Shown here: positions 34,114 through 45,292 of the stretch, piece by piece
Layout: each line of letters opens with the position of its first letter
Numbering within the stretch: position 1 is the first letter of the stretch
NCBI GenBank assembly: GCA_022059125.1
Contig: JAEUWY010000005.1
Span: 5,456,001 to 5,520,000, forward strand
Reading direction: 5' to 3'
DNA from: Corynespora cassiicola
Lineage: Eukaryota; Ascomycota; Dothideomycetes; Pleosporales; Corynesporascaceae
DNA length: 64,000 nt
The notes under the pieces: model-generated
What the model was told of the DNA's origin: nothing
Seen by the model: only the letters and a program-made list of their open reading frames with translations
Databases searched by the model: none
Position numbers and translations under genes: made by a program

Positions 34114-35796
34114 CTACAACTTCTCCTTCTCCAGACCCTTCCAGCCCCACTCCTGGGCAATGAGCTCGGCGGCGCGCTCGCCGACAGCCAGGACAGTAAG
34201 CATGGGGTTGATGGTGGGCATCTCGGGGAAGACACCAGCATCAGCGATACGGACACCCTTGAGGCCGCGGATCTTGAGCTCGGGGTTGACGACGGCGAGA
34301 GGGTCCTTGGAGACATCACCCATCTTGGTGGTACCAGCGGGGTGGTAGACGGTGTGGGCAACACGGCGACCGTACTCGGAGAGCTCCTCGTCGGTCTGGA
34401 GCTTGGGGCCAGGGGCGACCTCGCGCTTGATCCAGTCCTTGAAAGGTGACTGCTTGGCGATCTCACGAGCAGCCTTGAGACCGGCGACGATGGTGGCAGC
34501 ATCGTAACCCTCGGGGTCGGTGAAGTAGCGGAAGTCAAGCGCGGGCTTCACGTTGGGGTCGGCCGAGGTGAGGTAGATGCGTCCCTTGGAGCGAGGGCGA
34601 GGAATGTTGGGGGTCATGCAGAAAGCATCAATGGGAGTATCGTAGCCAAGACTGGGATGCATTAGTTTTGAAAGTGGAGAAGAAAATTATGGAGCAGGGA
34701 CTTACCGAGAAGTGTTCATGCAGAAGGGAATCTGGTAGCAGTGCATCATGATATCAGCAATCTCGCCATCGGTGCCAGCAGCGTTCTTGACCTCGCGGCG
34801 GAGGAAGATACCAGCATCAGAGTCCATGGTGGTCTGGTTCTGGGGAACGGGCTTGTTCAGCTCCCAGATGATGATGGACTCGGGGTGGTCGAGCAGGTTC
34901 TCGCCAACACCAGGAATGTCCTTGACAACGGGGATACCAAGGTCAGAAAGCTGAGCCTGGGGTCCAAGACCGGACAAGAGCATGAGCCTGGGGGTATCGA
35001 CTGCGCCAGCGCAGAGAATCGTCTCGGCCCTGGGGCTCAGGACGCGCTTCTCGCCGTTCTGGAGAGTGAGGTTGATGCCAGTGACCTTGTCACCCTGGAC
35101 GTTGAGCTTGTTGACCCATGCGTTGGTGAGGATGGTCAGGTTGTCCCTCCTCTCCTCGCCACGAAGGATGGGGTGGATGTAGGCGACACTAGCGCTGCTT
35201 CGGCGGCCATCGTCGGGGTTGTACGAGACAGAGAAGAAGCCAACACCCTGGGTGAGAGCTCCCTTGGTCTTGATCTCGTGGTTGAAGTCCTCGATGACGG
35301 GAATGTTCATGGCGGTGGAGCAGGAATCGATCCAGTCAAGGCAGAGCTGGTTTCGGTGCCTCTCGTGCACGGGCTGAACCGTGTTGCGGAGGTTGTCGAG
35401 CACGCGCATGAAGGTCTTGAAGCTCCATCCCCGGCAGCCCTGGGCCTCCCACCTCTCGGCGTCGTACTTGAATGGGCGGAAGGAGATGAGGGTGTTGTGC
35501 GAGGAGCAGCCACCGAGAACCTTTGCACGCGAGTGGCGGATGTGCGAGTTGCCCATGGGCTGCTCGGTGGTGGGGTAGTCGTAGTCGAGCTCTCCGCCGA
35601 GCAGGTTGAGCCAGTCCTTCAGGAGCAGCACGCGGTCGTCCATGAAGTCAGAGGGCCCGGCCTCAATCAAGAGGACAGACTTGTTGGGCAGATACTCTGT
35701 CAGGCGGGAGGCAATGACACAGCCGGCTGTGCCGCCACCCACGATAACGAAATCGTAGGAGGCATCGGCGGGGATAAAGGTGGTGGTGGGAGCCAT
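34114..35796 (-). CDS. Choline oxidase (GMC oxidoreductase family)
   Basis: Flavoenzyme predicted to oxidise choline to betaine aldehyde (and possibly on to glycine betaine), producing H2O2. Exons are 35796-34706 and 34651-34114, total 542 residues, the same size as bacterial choline oxidase. The FAD loop is IVGGGTAG at about 18-25. His100 in GGCSSHN corresponds to the histidine that carries FAD covalently in Arthrobacter choline oxidase (His99), and His467 (TVYHPAGTTKMG) and Asn512 (INPMLTVLAVGERAAELI) match its active-site His466 and Asn510. This positional match makes choline oxidase more likely than a generic GMC alcohol oxidase. It is divergent from a betaine aldehyde dehydrogenase, like the known ChoA/BadA pathway of Aspergillus fumigatus. 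Confidence 0.92.
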
Positions 35797-36959
35797 GGTG
35801 GACAGAGGAGATCAATTGGGAAGAATTGAGTCGAGGATGGAGTGTCCAGAGTGCGGTGTCCCCTGGGAAAGCGAATCGAGGCCGGGAGCTGAAGCTTTAA
35901 GTAGCTCGCCGCGATGGGCAATCAAGGTGGTTCAACGGTCTGTCCCGATGGAAGATTATGCAGGGAGGTCGGAGTGGTGGTTGTGGATCGAGTGGTCAGA
36001 TGGCTTGGTTGCTGGATACGCACCGGTCCACAGGGCTGGGCTGACGGTTGGTGGGCTTGATGCAAGAGAAGAGCTTTGCCTTCCCTGAATGGACGCGCTC
36101 GGACGGTCTGACTTCGGAAGCACTGCACGTGCATAAAACTTGCGTAAGAGGCCTCTTATCCGTCTGCCGCCCGGGGATGTGAGGCGGATTGACGGGCGGG
36201 GCGGGCGCGGCGGGGCCCAGAGGCGGGTGGGCGTTCGCTGTTCTTTGTTGGCGCGAGCCAGCGCAGCGAGCTCCCAACGGCCGCCGTGCTCAGGCTCTCA
36301 CCACGGGCAAGAGAAAAAAGAGGCCATGGAAATCTGCAGTCGATGCGATCCAAGGCCCCAAGTGGGCCAAAAGCACCCCGCCACAAGGAAGCGTGCAGGA
36401 CAGGGGATCCCGATTCCGAGCGTCCCCATTAGGCCTGCCTATCCCTGGAAGGCGGTGTGGTGCGGTGCGGCAGATAGCGGACGACTCCACTACCAACTTT
36501 TTCAGAGGCCGGCCGGGCGTGCAGCGAGGGTTTCATACAGCGTCGAGCGTGTATCCAGGCAGCGCTGCGTCGTGTCGCCGCTATCGTCGACGGTGCAGCG
36601 CGCTTCCAAGGCAATCGCAGCAGCCGCCGCAAATTTTCGCCCAAGCCCTGAGGTTGAGCGCGCCGCCACATGGCCAGCTACCCCGCTTGCGGACATCTCC
36701 ATACTCGAGCCCGTACGTGGAGCGGCACCCATGCCCGTCTACACCACCACGCGGCCGAAAATGTTTGATAGCTGACGCTCCTAGAGGAATTGGCACGCTT
36801 TCTCCTTCATCAACCCGAGCCCGGGCCCCCGATTGCCCTCGCCAGTGACGTATATCTCTACCGTTTTATTTCGCCGAAAGCGCCGCCCGACGTCACTCGA
36901 GCTGTCTTTAGCCTTCGACCCCGTCGTCCCTTTTTTCCAAACGGTACACTCTGCCCGCC
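35797..36959. promoter_or_regulatory. Divergent promoter region of the glycine betaine gene pair
   Basis: 1.16 kb between the choline oxidase and betaine aldehyde dehydrogenase starts. Both genes need coordinated expression, so shared regulatory sites are expected. ORFs on both strands here have no domain signature. Confidence 0.5.
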
Positions 36960-38471
36960 ATGTCTCTCCCGTACTCTCCGCGCTCCGCCTACTACGACGG
37001 CAAGGCCCAGTCTGCCGCCTCGACGGGCTCCTTCCAGACCATTGACCCCTCGTCCAACACGCCCCTCGCCAACATCCACACCACCACTCATGCCGGCATA
37101 GACGCTGCCATTGCCTCTGCCCAAAGCGCTTTCCCATCATGGTCCGCCACCCCGGCCATTGAGCGCGCGCGCATCCTCCAGAAAGCGGCCGCCCTCCTGC
37201 GCGAGCGCAACGATGAGCTTGCAAAGATTGAGACCCACGACACGGGCAAGCCCTTTTCCGAGACGTCGACCGTCGACGTCGTGACGGGCGCCGACGTGCT
37301 CGAGTTCTTCGCCAACCTTGTGGGCGGCGGCGGCATGAATGGCGAGACGGTGCAGCTGCGACCCAACGCCTGGGTGTACACGACCAAGAACCCGCTGGGC
37401 GTGTGTGCAGGCATCGGCGCGTGGAACTATCCCATCCAGATTGCCCTGTGGAAGTCCGCCCCCTGCCTCGCCGCCGGAAACACCATGGTGTACAAGCCGT
37501 CCGAATTCACGCCGCTGCACTCGACGGTGCTGGCCGAGATTTATGCAGAGGCTGGCGTGCCGCCGGGCGTCTTCAACGTGGTGCAGGGCAGCGGCGATGT
37601 GGGCGCATACCTCACCCAGCACCCGGGCATCTCCAAGGTCAGCTTCACGGGCCAAGTCTCAACAGGCCAAAAGGTCGCCGGTAGCGCTGCCGGCGGCATG
37701 AAGTACGTGACCATGGAGCTGGGTGGCAAGTCTGCCTGCGTGATCCTGCCTGACGCCGACATCGAGCAAGCCGTCGACGGCGCCATGATGGCAAACTTCT
37801 TCTCCACCGGCCAGGTCTGCACAAATGGAACCCGCGTCTTCGTCCCCGAAGCAATCAAGCCTGCCTTTGAGGCCAAGCTGCTCGAGAAGATGGCCCACAT
37901 CCGCCCGGGAGACGTCTTCGACCCGGCCACGAACTTTGGCCCTCTCGTTAGCGAACCTCACTTCCAGAAGGTGCAGTCATACATCCGCCACGGCATCGAT
38001 AATGATAAGGCGAAATTGCTGTGCGGTGGACCTGGCGCTCCCGAGTGGCTCGCATCCACCGCGAATAAGTCGTACAAGGCTGGCTTCTGGGTCAAGCCCA
38101 CCGTCTTCACCGACTGCACGGATGACATGAAGATTGTCCAGGAGGAAATCTTTGGCCCCGTCATGTCCATCCTCACATACCGCGATGTGGACGAGGTCGT
38201 GGCTCGTGCGAACAACACGCGCATGGGCCTTGCGGCTGGTGTCTTTACCAAGGACCTGAACCTCGCCCATCAGGTCATTGGCCGCTTGGAGGCGGGTATC
38301 ACCTGGGTGAATACGTGGGGCGAGAGCCCTGCCGAGATGAGCGTTGGTGGATGGAAGTTGAGCGGCGTGGGCGTCGAGAACGGCAAGAAGGGCCTCGAGG
38401 CTTGGGTCAAGAACAAGAGCACGCTCGTGGATATGGGCGGTGAGGTACCGACGGTATTTGCCAAGTTGTAA
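36960..38471 (+). CDS. Betaine aldehyde dehydrogenase (ALDH9 type)
   Basis: NAD(P)-dependent aldehyde dehydrogenase, single exon, 503 residues, expected to oxidise betaine aldehyde to glycine betaine; related 4-trimethylaminobutyraldehyde dehydrogenases share the fold. Catalytic Cys287 lies in [12 protein letters not shown], a signature of the ALDH9/BADH subgroup, the general base Glu253 in MELGGKS, and the stabilising Asn156 in GAWNYP. The coenzyme loop [12 protein letters not shown] and the late EEIFGPVMS motif are intact. No targeting signal is seen, so cytosolic action is likely. The divergent neighbour supplies its substrate, which strongly favours a betaine role over a general aldehyde detoxifier. 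Confidence 0.94.
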   Translation: MSLPYSPRSAYYDGKAQSAASTGSFQTIDPSSNTPLANIHTTTHAGIDAAIASAQSAFPSWSATPAIERARILQKAAALLRERNDELAKIETHDTGKPFSETSTVDVVTGADVLEFFANLVGGGGMNGETVQLRPNAWVYTTKNPLGVCAGIGAWNYPIQIALWKSAPCLAAGNTMVYKPSEFTPLHSTVLAEIYAEAGVPPGVFNVVQGSGDVGAYLTQHPGISKVSFTGQVSTGQKVAGSAAGGMKYVTMELGGKSACVILPDADIEQAVDGAMMANFFSTGQVCTNGTRVFVPEAIKPAFEAKLLEKMAHIRPGDVFDPATNFGPLVSEPHFQKVQSYIRHGIDNDKAKLLCGGPGAPEWLASTANKSYKAGFWVKPTVFTDCTDDMKIVQEEIFGPVMSILTYRDVDEVVARANNTRMGLAAGVFTKDLNLAHQVIGRLEAGITWVNTWGESPAEMSVGGWKLSGVGVENGKKGLEAWVKNKSTLVDMGGEVPTVFAKL

Positions 38472-38490
38472 ACTTTTTCAGTGGGTGGGT

Positions 38491-38522
38491 GGATGGATGG
38501 ATGGATGGATGGATGGATGGAT
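38491..38522. repeat. (GGAT)8 microsatellite
   Basis: Perfect tetranucleotide run just after the stop codon of the betaine aldehyde dehydrogenase, in its 3' UTR. Confidence 0.95.
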
Positions 38523-38774
38523 GAGAGGGACGCATACCAGAGATACCGGATGTGGGAGTCGCGGGCGTATGACTTGCTTTTATTGATGTCGAGGGCAGGC
38601 ACGACCATCTTGATGGATAAATGTATTGTATATGTTTTTAGATGACATGATGTTGATCTTCAGCCTTGATAGATGGGAAGCATTGAGAAAATGGAACTGT
38701 CAAACATTTATACTGCTGCATCGCACCTGCCGCTGGGTTTTTATACCTACATCCTTGTCTATTAATGTGCATTA

Positions 38775-38798
38775 TTATATATATATATATATATATAT
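38775..38798. repeat. (AT)n microsatellite
   Basis: Dinucleotide run in the convergent intergenic region. Confidence 0.9.
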
Positions 38799-39570
38799 TT
38801 GCAATATTATGTGGGAGGCATATACGCTTTTTGCATCTCTAGGTGTGTTTTATCAGTACTTCGCTAGACTTCTCAGTCCTTGTGTAATCGATTAATCTCT
38901 CAAATTGTATTGTTGAATAGAAGTGTTTGGTATGTGCTTTACCTTGGTTTCTATGACAGATGTGCTTTTCCCATGTAGCTGACCGATTTTATTTTCCTAA
39001 AAATGTGTTCTGTCGACTGAAGGTGATTCGATGGGTATTAGCAAATGGACAAAGGGTCTATCAGAATGCCAATTGTGGTACTGACACTATGTACTTTGGG
39101 GTAGGCAGGTATCACATGCGGACTGAAAAGCCTTTCCTAAGCTTATTCCATCTTTCACGCAACGTGTCTCGAGCTTGCCATCACTCCATCAATCACACTG
39201 ACATCATGATGTACAAACATGCAAAGTGTTGGAGGCTGGATTCAAAGCCCTCCGAAAAGCCTTCCACTTCCCGATCAAAATGCTGGATATCAGCATCGTC
39301 CTTCACTGTGCCCTCTAAATGCCGCTCTGTGACAAGCACCTATCAATCGATCTATAAGACACCCGCTACCCTAGAAAGAGATAAATAAAAAGATATCCGC
39401 CGAGAACCGTCATAAGCAGGCCGTCACAGCCAACCACCCTAGCGGTTAGCCATATATATGTGCCCCTATTGTCTATCCTGTTTTACTGTCTGTCCGACCG
39501 ATCGATACCACGTCGGCCGAATGGTTTCATCACAACCTGTATCTCCCCCCTTTCTATACCCAGTGCTCCC

Positions 39571-40956
39571 TTAACGAAGAGGCAAACTCTTCTCCTCCGC
39601 CACGGGCTCCGCGACCTGCATTGGCACCGCCTCCGGGCTCGCCGCAGGCGTCAACCACGGCCCATCCTCCGCCTTCTTAGAGGGAGTTTGCTGCTGCTGC
39701 TCCACCCTCTTGTGCTTGTTCACAAAGCCCGGATCCGGGCTGGGCCACGCAAAGTCGAACCACTCGCCCAGAATCTCCTGCACACCCTCGGCCAGAATCT
39801 GCACCGCCTTCCTGCGGTTGCGGCTCCACTCCCAGGCCCTATACCAGCGGCCGGCCTGGGCAGCCGTCTGCTCGCCGCCCTCGAGCCCATCGAGAATGGA
39901 GCGCCACACGAGCATCGACTTCTCCAGCTCGGCGGGGTTGGACACGCCAATGACGGAGATGCCGAGCTTGGAGCCGCCGACGTCGTCGTTGGATTCCTGC
40001 TTCCAGGGGACGCCCGAGGCCGGGTCCCCCTTTGAGCCGCACAGCGCGCCCGCAGAGATCCACGTCTCAAGCGCGAAGCGTATGGCGATGACCTCGAGGC
40101 GCTCGCCGTGCATGTCGCAAAAGTCGGAGGCGGTGCGCACGGCGGCGCGCAGCTCGCGCGAGGCCGGGTGGAAGTCTCCCAGGCCGCCGACGGGGACGCC
40201 CTGCCGGCGGAGGAGCCCCATGCCCAGGGGCGAGGCATTGGGCACGCACTCGACGCCCGCGGCGCGCAGGCGCTGGATGCCCTTGGGGCCGGCGAGCGTC
40301 TGGTTCTGCAGGGTGAAGTTGGCGTAGGACTGGCAGGCATCGACGGGCTCGCCCGTCTCACGGAGGACCAGCTCGGCAATGTCGCCCAGCACATGGAGCG
40401 GGTACCCGCAGATGCCAATGTAGCGGATCTTGCCCTCCTCGTCGCGTATCCGCCTCAATTCCCTTATCGCCTCGAGCACCTCGGCGGGCGACACGAACTC
40501 GACGTCGTGGCAGTAGACCATGTCCAGGTAGTCCGTCTGCAGGCGCTCCAGGCTCCGGTCGACGCTCTGCCGCACCCACTCGGCCGAGTAGTCGAACTCA
40601 TCCGAGGATATGCGGCCGACCTTGGTCAGGACCAAGTACGAGGATCGGGGGAAGGTCTCGCGGACAAAGGGCGTCGCGAGCGCCTGGCCGAGCAGCTGCT
40701 CGGAGGGGCCGTAGTAGGGCGAGGTATCGAAGGCGCGAATGCCATGAGTCAGGGCCGAGGTGACGAGGCCGGTGGTGTCGAGGGAAAAGGGGTCATTGTT
40801 GTACTGGTGATTGAAGGTGGCGGTGCCGAAGATGAGCGGGGGGAGGATGGAGGAGAGGGGCGTGCGGTGGCCGTTGACGCAGGAGTAGGGAATGGACTTC
40901 TGGCGGGTGGGGAAGGTCGAGACGGTGCTCGGGAGCTCAGTGGGAGTTGAGGCCAT
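39571..40956 (-). CDS. ARA2: D-arabinose dehydrogenase, NAD-dependent (ARA2 orthologue)
   Basis: Aldo-keto reductase family enzyme that oxidises D-arabinose to the 1,4-lactone, the step before D-arabinono-1,4-lactone oxidase in erythroascorbate synthesis. Single exon, 461 residues, longer than yeast Ara2 because of a disordered C-terminal extension of about 60 residues. The family opening PPLIFGTATFNHQYN is clear; the tetrad reads Asp77 and Tyr82 (AFDTSPYYGPSE), Lys112 (VLTKVGR) and His150 (MVYCHDVEF). IRYIGICGYPLHVL and GISVIGVSNPAELE are further ARA2-type segments. Not to be confused with the other aldo-keto reductase in this window, which is of the aryl-alcohol type. No regulatory link to its neighbour transcription factor is evident. 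Confidence 0.9.
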   Translation of the reverse strand: MASTPTELPSTVSTFPTRQKSIPYSCVNGHRTPLSSILPPLIFGTATFNHQYNNDPFSLDTTGLVTSALTHGIRAFDTSPYYGPSEQLLGQALATPFVRETFPRSSYLVLTKVGRISSDEFDYSAEWVRQSVDRSLERLQTDYLDMVYCHDVEFVSPAEVLEAIRELRRIRDEEGKIRYIGICGYPLHVLGDIAELVLRETGEPVDACQSYANFTLQNQTLAGPKGIQRLRAAGVECVPNASPLGMGLLRRQGVPVGGLGDFHPASRELRAAVRTASDFCDMHGERLEVIAIRFALETWISAGALCGSKGDPASGVPWKQESNDDVGGSKLGISVIGVSNPAELEKSMLVWRSILDGLEGGEQTAAQAGRWYRAWEWSRNRRKAVQILAEGVQEILGEWFDFAWPSPDPGFVNKHKRVEQQQQTPSKKAEDGPWLTPAASPEAVPMQVAEPVAEEKSLPLR

Positions 40957-41799
40957 GATTGCGGGAGTGGCTGTGATGTCGCGACCTGGTCAACAGTGTG
41001 CTGGAGAGGGAGCAGCGGCAGAGGGCCGGGCTAGATAAAGTAGACACAGGCTAGGTAGGCGGTACAGATGGTGGGGTTCGTTTCGCCGTCGGTCGCACAC
41101 AGTCCAAAGTCGCAGGTCGCAATGCGCGCGCGGGCCTGGAGGACGCGCAAAGCTTTGTTTGCTGGCCTTTATCTCAGACGGCACTCTGCGACACGCAGTC
41201 CCGGCGATTGGGCCCTCGTGCGTTTGCAGGCTTAATTCCGCCGCGTCGCGGGTTGAGATCGCGGTCTGGAAGTCATGGAGTAATCCAGTGCCTACTTTCA
41301 GAAAACAGTCGGTCCCTCGTGTGGCCGAGGCGGCCGATCCTAGGGGAAAATGCGCTAAAACGCGCTCGAAATTGCGCCATCTGCACCTTTTCATTCCGGC
41401 TGGCGCGGTGATTCGTCGAGGGCGGGCCTCGAAGCCTCTTATGGTGGGCGGTGGTTGAGCGGATCGCGCTGGACCCTGCGTGCATACAGCATGCCGATCA
41501 CTTGGCTTTGGCAGCATTGGAACGCTCGGAAAGTGGCGGGCTTGCGCAGCCGAGATCGATCTGATAAGATGGAGGCAGCAGCGGTGAACGTTGCACGCGT
41601 GTTGCGCAGCACGTGTCCTGCTCCGCTGCGCCGCTGCTCAGGGGCCTTGGGCGCATAGGGCAGGAGTAGCCTATCCCGCCCGGCCTCGCGCCTTAAGCCT
41701 CGCGCCATCCAAAACGCCGCTGCACCCTGATCAAACACCCATCACCGTTTGTGGCAGCATTGGCCCGACTCGCAAATTCAAGGCTTGACGCCCAGTACT
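40957..41799. other. Intergenic region, ARA2 promoter side
   Basis: Upstream of ARA2 and downstream of the Zn2Cys6 gene. GC-rich; no gene or RNA recognised. Confidence 0.5.
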
Positions 41800-43952
41800 C
41801 TACATCTGAGGCAGCCCGCCAAACGAGCCCTGCCCTAATTGCGCCGGATTGATCTCCCGCCCGCCAGCCGTCTGGCCGTGCAGCCACTTCACCCGCCGCC
41901 CAGTCTCCAATTGCGAGAACAGCCTCATGCACAAGTCTCTGCCCTTTGCCAACTCCACGTCTTGGCTCTTCTGCACCAACGTGCCCAGCATGCTGATAAT
42001 GCGATGGAACTCGCGCATGCAGCTTGGGGCCGGGTCCATCTCCGGCGACGAGTGGATCAGGTTTGCTACTACGGTAACAAAGGCCGCGATTACAGGCAGT
42101 TTGATCATCCTGGGCGTCGTCAGTAAAAGGCGGAGCTTATCAGCGACACGAGCGGCATACCAGCAGATGCCAATGTCCCCCTGCGGAGCCACGGCGAGGA
42201 TGTTCAGCAGCCGTTTAGCCTCCTTGAACGATGGATGCTTAGATTGGGCTGCGAGTTTAGCCAAGGCATCGCTCGAGAAGGGGTTTGTCCGCGGGTCCAG
42301 TATCAAGGACGCCTGGAGACGGAATACAGTCGCAAAGTACGACGCTTCAAGTCCGAGCACATGAACCACGTCGGCTTGGTACAGCAATTGCATCAACTGC
42401 TCAGCGCTGAACTTGAACAAGTCGTGGTCGCGCCAGGTGTTTAGAGATTCCAGGACGCCATTTACCTTTTGGGAAACATCTCCGTGCTCAACTTTGCGGG
42501 CCTTCACCGACAGCACTTTCTCGATGGCTTCTGCTTGGATAAGTGCCAGACGGGCACGCAGCGAGAATATATTGACTCTCCAGGTCCCTTCGGCTGCTGT
42601 GACCGCACCGGCTGCATCACTGGGGTTATCGTGCGGGCTCTCAGCGCTGATGTCATCGCGGCGGTGCGTGTTTGGAGCATTTGACAATATACTCTCCTCC
42701 GTGTCCTTCATGAAGGCCATCCAGAAAACCCTCTGTTGCTGCTCTGGATCCTGGCCTAGTCCTTCAATCCCAGACTGCTCTTCATTGTAGGCCAGGCTCT
42801 GAGCAATTCGCAAAGCCGTCGACACAAACCGAGCATGCGGCGTGGACTGAGAGGAGGTCTGTATCAGATAGGCCACTCCAAGCAGGCATTGCACTAAGCC
42901 AAGGCTAGGGGGTGATAACAAAAGACCAGAAACCGTCGCAAGCGTGCGGGCCAGATAGTAGTCGGCCAATTCGCCATCGCGGGGTGTGGCTGTTGCGCTC
43001 ATGGCGCGTAGACGATATGCGATGCCAAAGACGACATACGTCGAAGTCCATGCAACCGCAGAGCCATCTGACAGGCCTAGATAGCAGATCCGAAAATGAT
43101 TCGCAATCACCTGAGGGCGGTACAAGGGCGAAGCCGTGTTAAAGTCCACCAGGAATTCCTTCAATAGCATGGTTCCAAGAGCAGGAGGTGGAAGATAGGC
43201 ATCGCACTGCGATCGAACAACGGCCGGGGGGAGGCTTGAGTCATCTGGGTTGAACCCAATGCCCAATTCTGTCGATTCAAAAGTAAGGTCTTGAACTAGC
43301 GCAGCATCGTCCTGGAATTCGGTCGACGGCTCAAAGCCCACCGAGGGCTGGGATGCGTCGCCTGGAGGCGTAGTTTGCGGTAGACTTGATTCAGTACTGA
43401 AAGGCTCCAAAGACTCTTCTTCGGTAGGTTCATAGTCTTCGGGGCTCACAAAAGGTGCAATACCTGATACATCCTGCACGGGCAGCGAATCGACCTCGGT
43501 ACGGAGGTTGTTCACCCAGCTTGATAGCGGATCTGACTGGTCTGCTGGTTGCAGGGGCTGCTCCTGCACACGCGGCTGGGCGGCAGAACGTTCTTCTAGA
43601 AGTGATTCAAGTCGCTGGATTCTGTTCTCATACTCTGCTACTCGGCTTCTGTTTCGTCTCACAATCAGTCACAAGTCCACGTCACGCGTGTCAGTTTCAA
43701 TCGAACCTTCTCTGAGACTTTGCACGGGGCTTGCGGGTATGCGTTCTCTCGCATGGCTCTTTGAGCTGGCGACATGGAATACATCCATCAGAGCCCTCGG
43801 CCCACACGCACTTTCTCTTTCGCCGCCTGCAAGAGTCGCACGCCTAGATGTATAGTCAGCAACCTCCAGTCCAAAGCTGCCTCACCGGGGCATGGTCGCC
43901 TTACCTTTACTGTAGCTGCAGAACCACGCTTCTCAATTCCAGCGCTCGACAT
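41800..43952 (-). CDS. Zn2Cys6 transcription factor with fungal_trans domain (regulator 1)
   Basis: Fungal binuclear-zinc regulator, 680 residues, in exons 43952-43905, 43843-43707 and 43657-41800. The first two exons are short and hold the DNA-binding domain: Cys18, 21, 28, 37, 40 and 47 in the classic spacing C-x2-C-x6-C-x8-C-x2-C-x6-C, followed by a basic linker and a heptad helix (YENRIQRLESLLEE) for dimerisation at about 70-85. An acidic, disordered stretch follows to about residue 190. The fungal_trans middle homology region begins near LPPPALGTMLLKEFLVDFN and includes ALRIAQSLAYN and RRVFWMAFMKDTEESI. It is divergent from an MFS monocarboxylate transporter, a possible target, but the 1.3-kb spacing makes this only a guess. 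Confidence 0.9.
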
Positions 43953-45292
43953 AATGGAGAGATTACGGTCATCAAACTCTGCTCAAGGCTTGGATGATAT
44001 GTTAACCGCTTGATGTCTACGTTGTGGGCAGATTGCTATAAGCCCTAGCCGCATGTGGCAAAGCGTCATCTCTGGCGGCTTAGTCAGGACGGCAGTGAAT
44101 CTCGACCTGCCAACGAACATCTCTAAATGAAAGCAGGGTTCTGGTAGCATAAGACAGCCGTTTGTGTATACTTTTTGATGTTACATGTAGATTCAGGCCT
44201 CTTATCATTGCAGACTAGACATGCATCGTCCCCGAGGTCCCGTGGCTCTACCCAAGGCCCAGAACCCGATTTGTTCAATACCTAGGTACAGCTCCGGATT
44301 CTCTTTCCGCTTCCGGAAGACAGATCTGAGTCAAAAGATCAAAAGCAATCGGCCAATTGTCTACGACGTGTATCCTACTAAAACATGATAGGCAGCTGCT
44401 CCAACCCCGGAATACCTTCGGAATAGTTCCATGAGTCAAAGCTGCCTGCACAATGCAGAGAACAAAGTATTCCATGTGTGGTCCCAGCATCCACTGGCAT
44501 AGAATCTATGGACCCAAGTGATAACCACATAACCATATGACCACACCGCCTACACGTAAACCTCTCCGCTCCAGTATCCGGATTTCCGACTACGGAGCAC
44601 CACCAAACCCTCCATTCCGAATCAGGCAAATCACAATCGTAGCAATTGCAACATCTCATCTCCCAGTCATCAGACAAAGATTCATTCAGAATATCCCCTC
44701 TAGGTGTATTTTGACTGACGTCCCAAAAACATCACCCACTCCGTCCCCCCCCCCCTCACACCCCCAACCCCGCCCAACAAAATTCTGGCACCTTCCCCCA
44801 CGCGCCCATATCCGACCCACACAGGGACACATGTATCCTCTCTTTGCGCCCTTCGCGCCCTACAGCAGCAAGCCCGTCGACCCAAAAGGAGAAGAAGAAG
44901 AAAAAATTGGGTATGGGATGGTAAAATGATTAATCGTCTACTCCGAGCCAACGGGGCATCGCATGCTGCATCCACACCCCTACCGATGCAGCGAGCGGCG
45001 CGGCGCGGCGCCTGCAGACCCGTCGGACACTCGCGGTGTGCGTGTGTGCGTGTGGGAGCGGAGCGGCCAGCCAGCCAGCCAACCAACCACGTTTACTCCG
45101 ATGGTAGCTAGTCGTGGGGTTTTGGTGATAAAGGGCCTCGACCAGGCGCGCTGGGCTAGCCTGTCAACTCTTTTTTTTTTCTCTCTATATATTCTGTGAA
45201 GAGAGGAGGGTGTGGCGATTTCGCAATTCGTTTGGTTTTACGATCCGCTGTGCGACGCTGTCTGTTTCCGTCGAGGCGAAAGAGCTGGTGCC
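43953..45292. other. Divergent intergenic region, regulator 1 / MFS transporter
   Basis: 1.3 kb holding two promoters and possibly one small Cys-rich ORF (44378-44677 minus). A CT-rich stretch, ctctctatat, ends near 45190 before the transporter start. Nothing else recognised. Confidence 0.45.
44378..44677 (-). CDS. Possible small Cys-rich protein, 99 residues
   Basis: Uninterrupted ORF starting MSDDWEMRCCNCYDCD. Cys occurs as CCNCYDC and later CRRCGH, with Trp pairs between (RVWWCSVV), a pattern like small zinc-binding fungal proteins (W-CC-x-C ... C-x2-CGH). There is no signal peptide, so a secreted effector is unlikely. It lies alone in the gap between a Zn2Cys6 regulator and an MFS gene. 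It could instead be a chance ORF; homologues would decide. Confidence 0.35.
   Translation of the reverse strand: MSDDWEMRCCNCYDCDLPDSEWRVWWCSVVGNPDTGAERFTCRRCGHMVMWLSLGSIDSMPVDAGTTHGILCSLHCAGSFDSWNYSEGIPGLEQLPIMF

Larger units (their letters stand above)
38472..39570. other. Convergent intergenic region with microsatellites
   Basis: Between the 3' ends of the betaine aldehyde dehydrogenase and ARA2. Holds (GGAT)8 and (AT)n runs. A plus ORF at 38960-39388 shows no recognisable feature and is not called. Confidence 0.5.

Noticed and set aside
34741..35829. Plus-strand ORF of 362 codons
   Set aside because: It is fully antisense to the choline oxidase, whose motifs are unmistakable; the mirror frame is open because of GC-biased codon use.
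38960..39388. Plus-strand ORF of 142 codons after the betaine aldehyde dehydrogenase
   Set aside because: No recognisable motif, low-complexity Ser/Lys end, lies between convergent 3' ends.
40108..40950. Plus-strand ORF of 280 codons
   Set aside because: Antisense shadow of ARA2, rich in Gly/Ala/Val without motifs.
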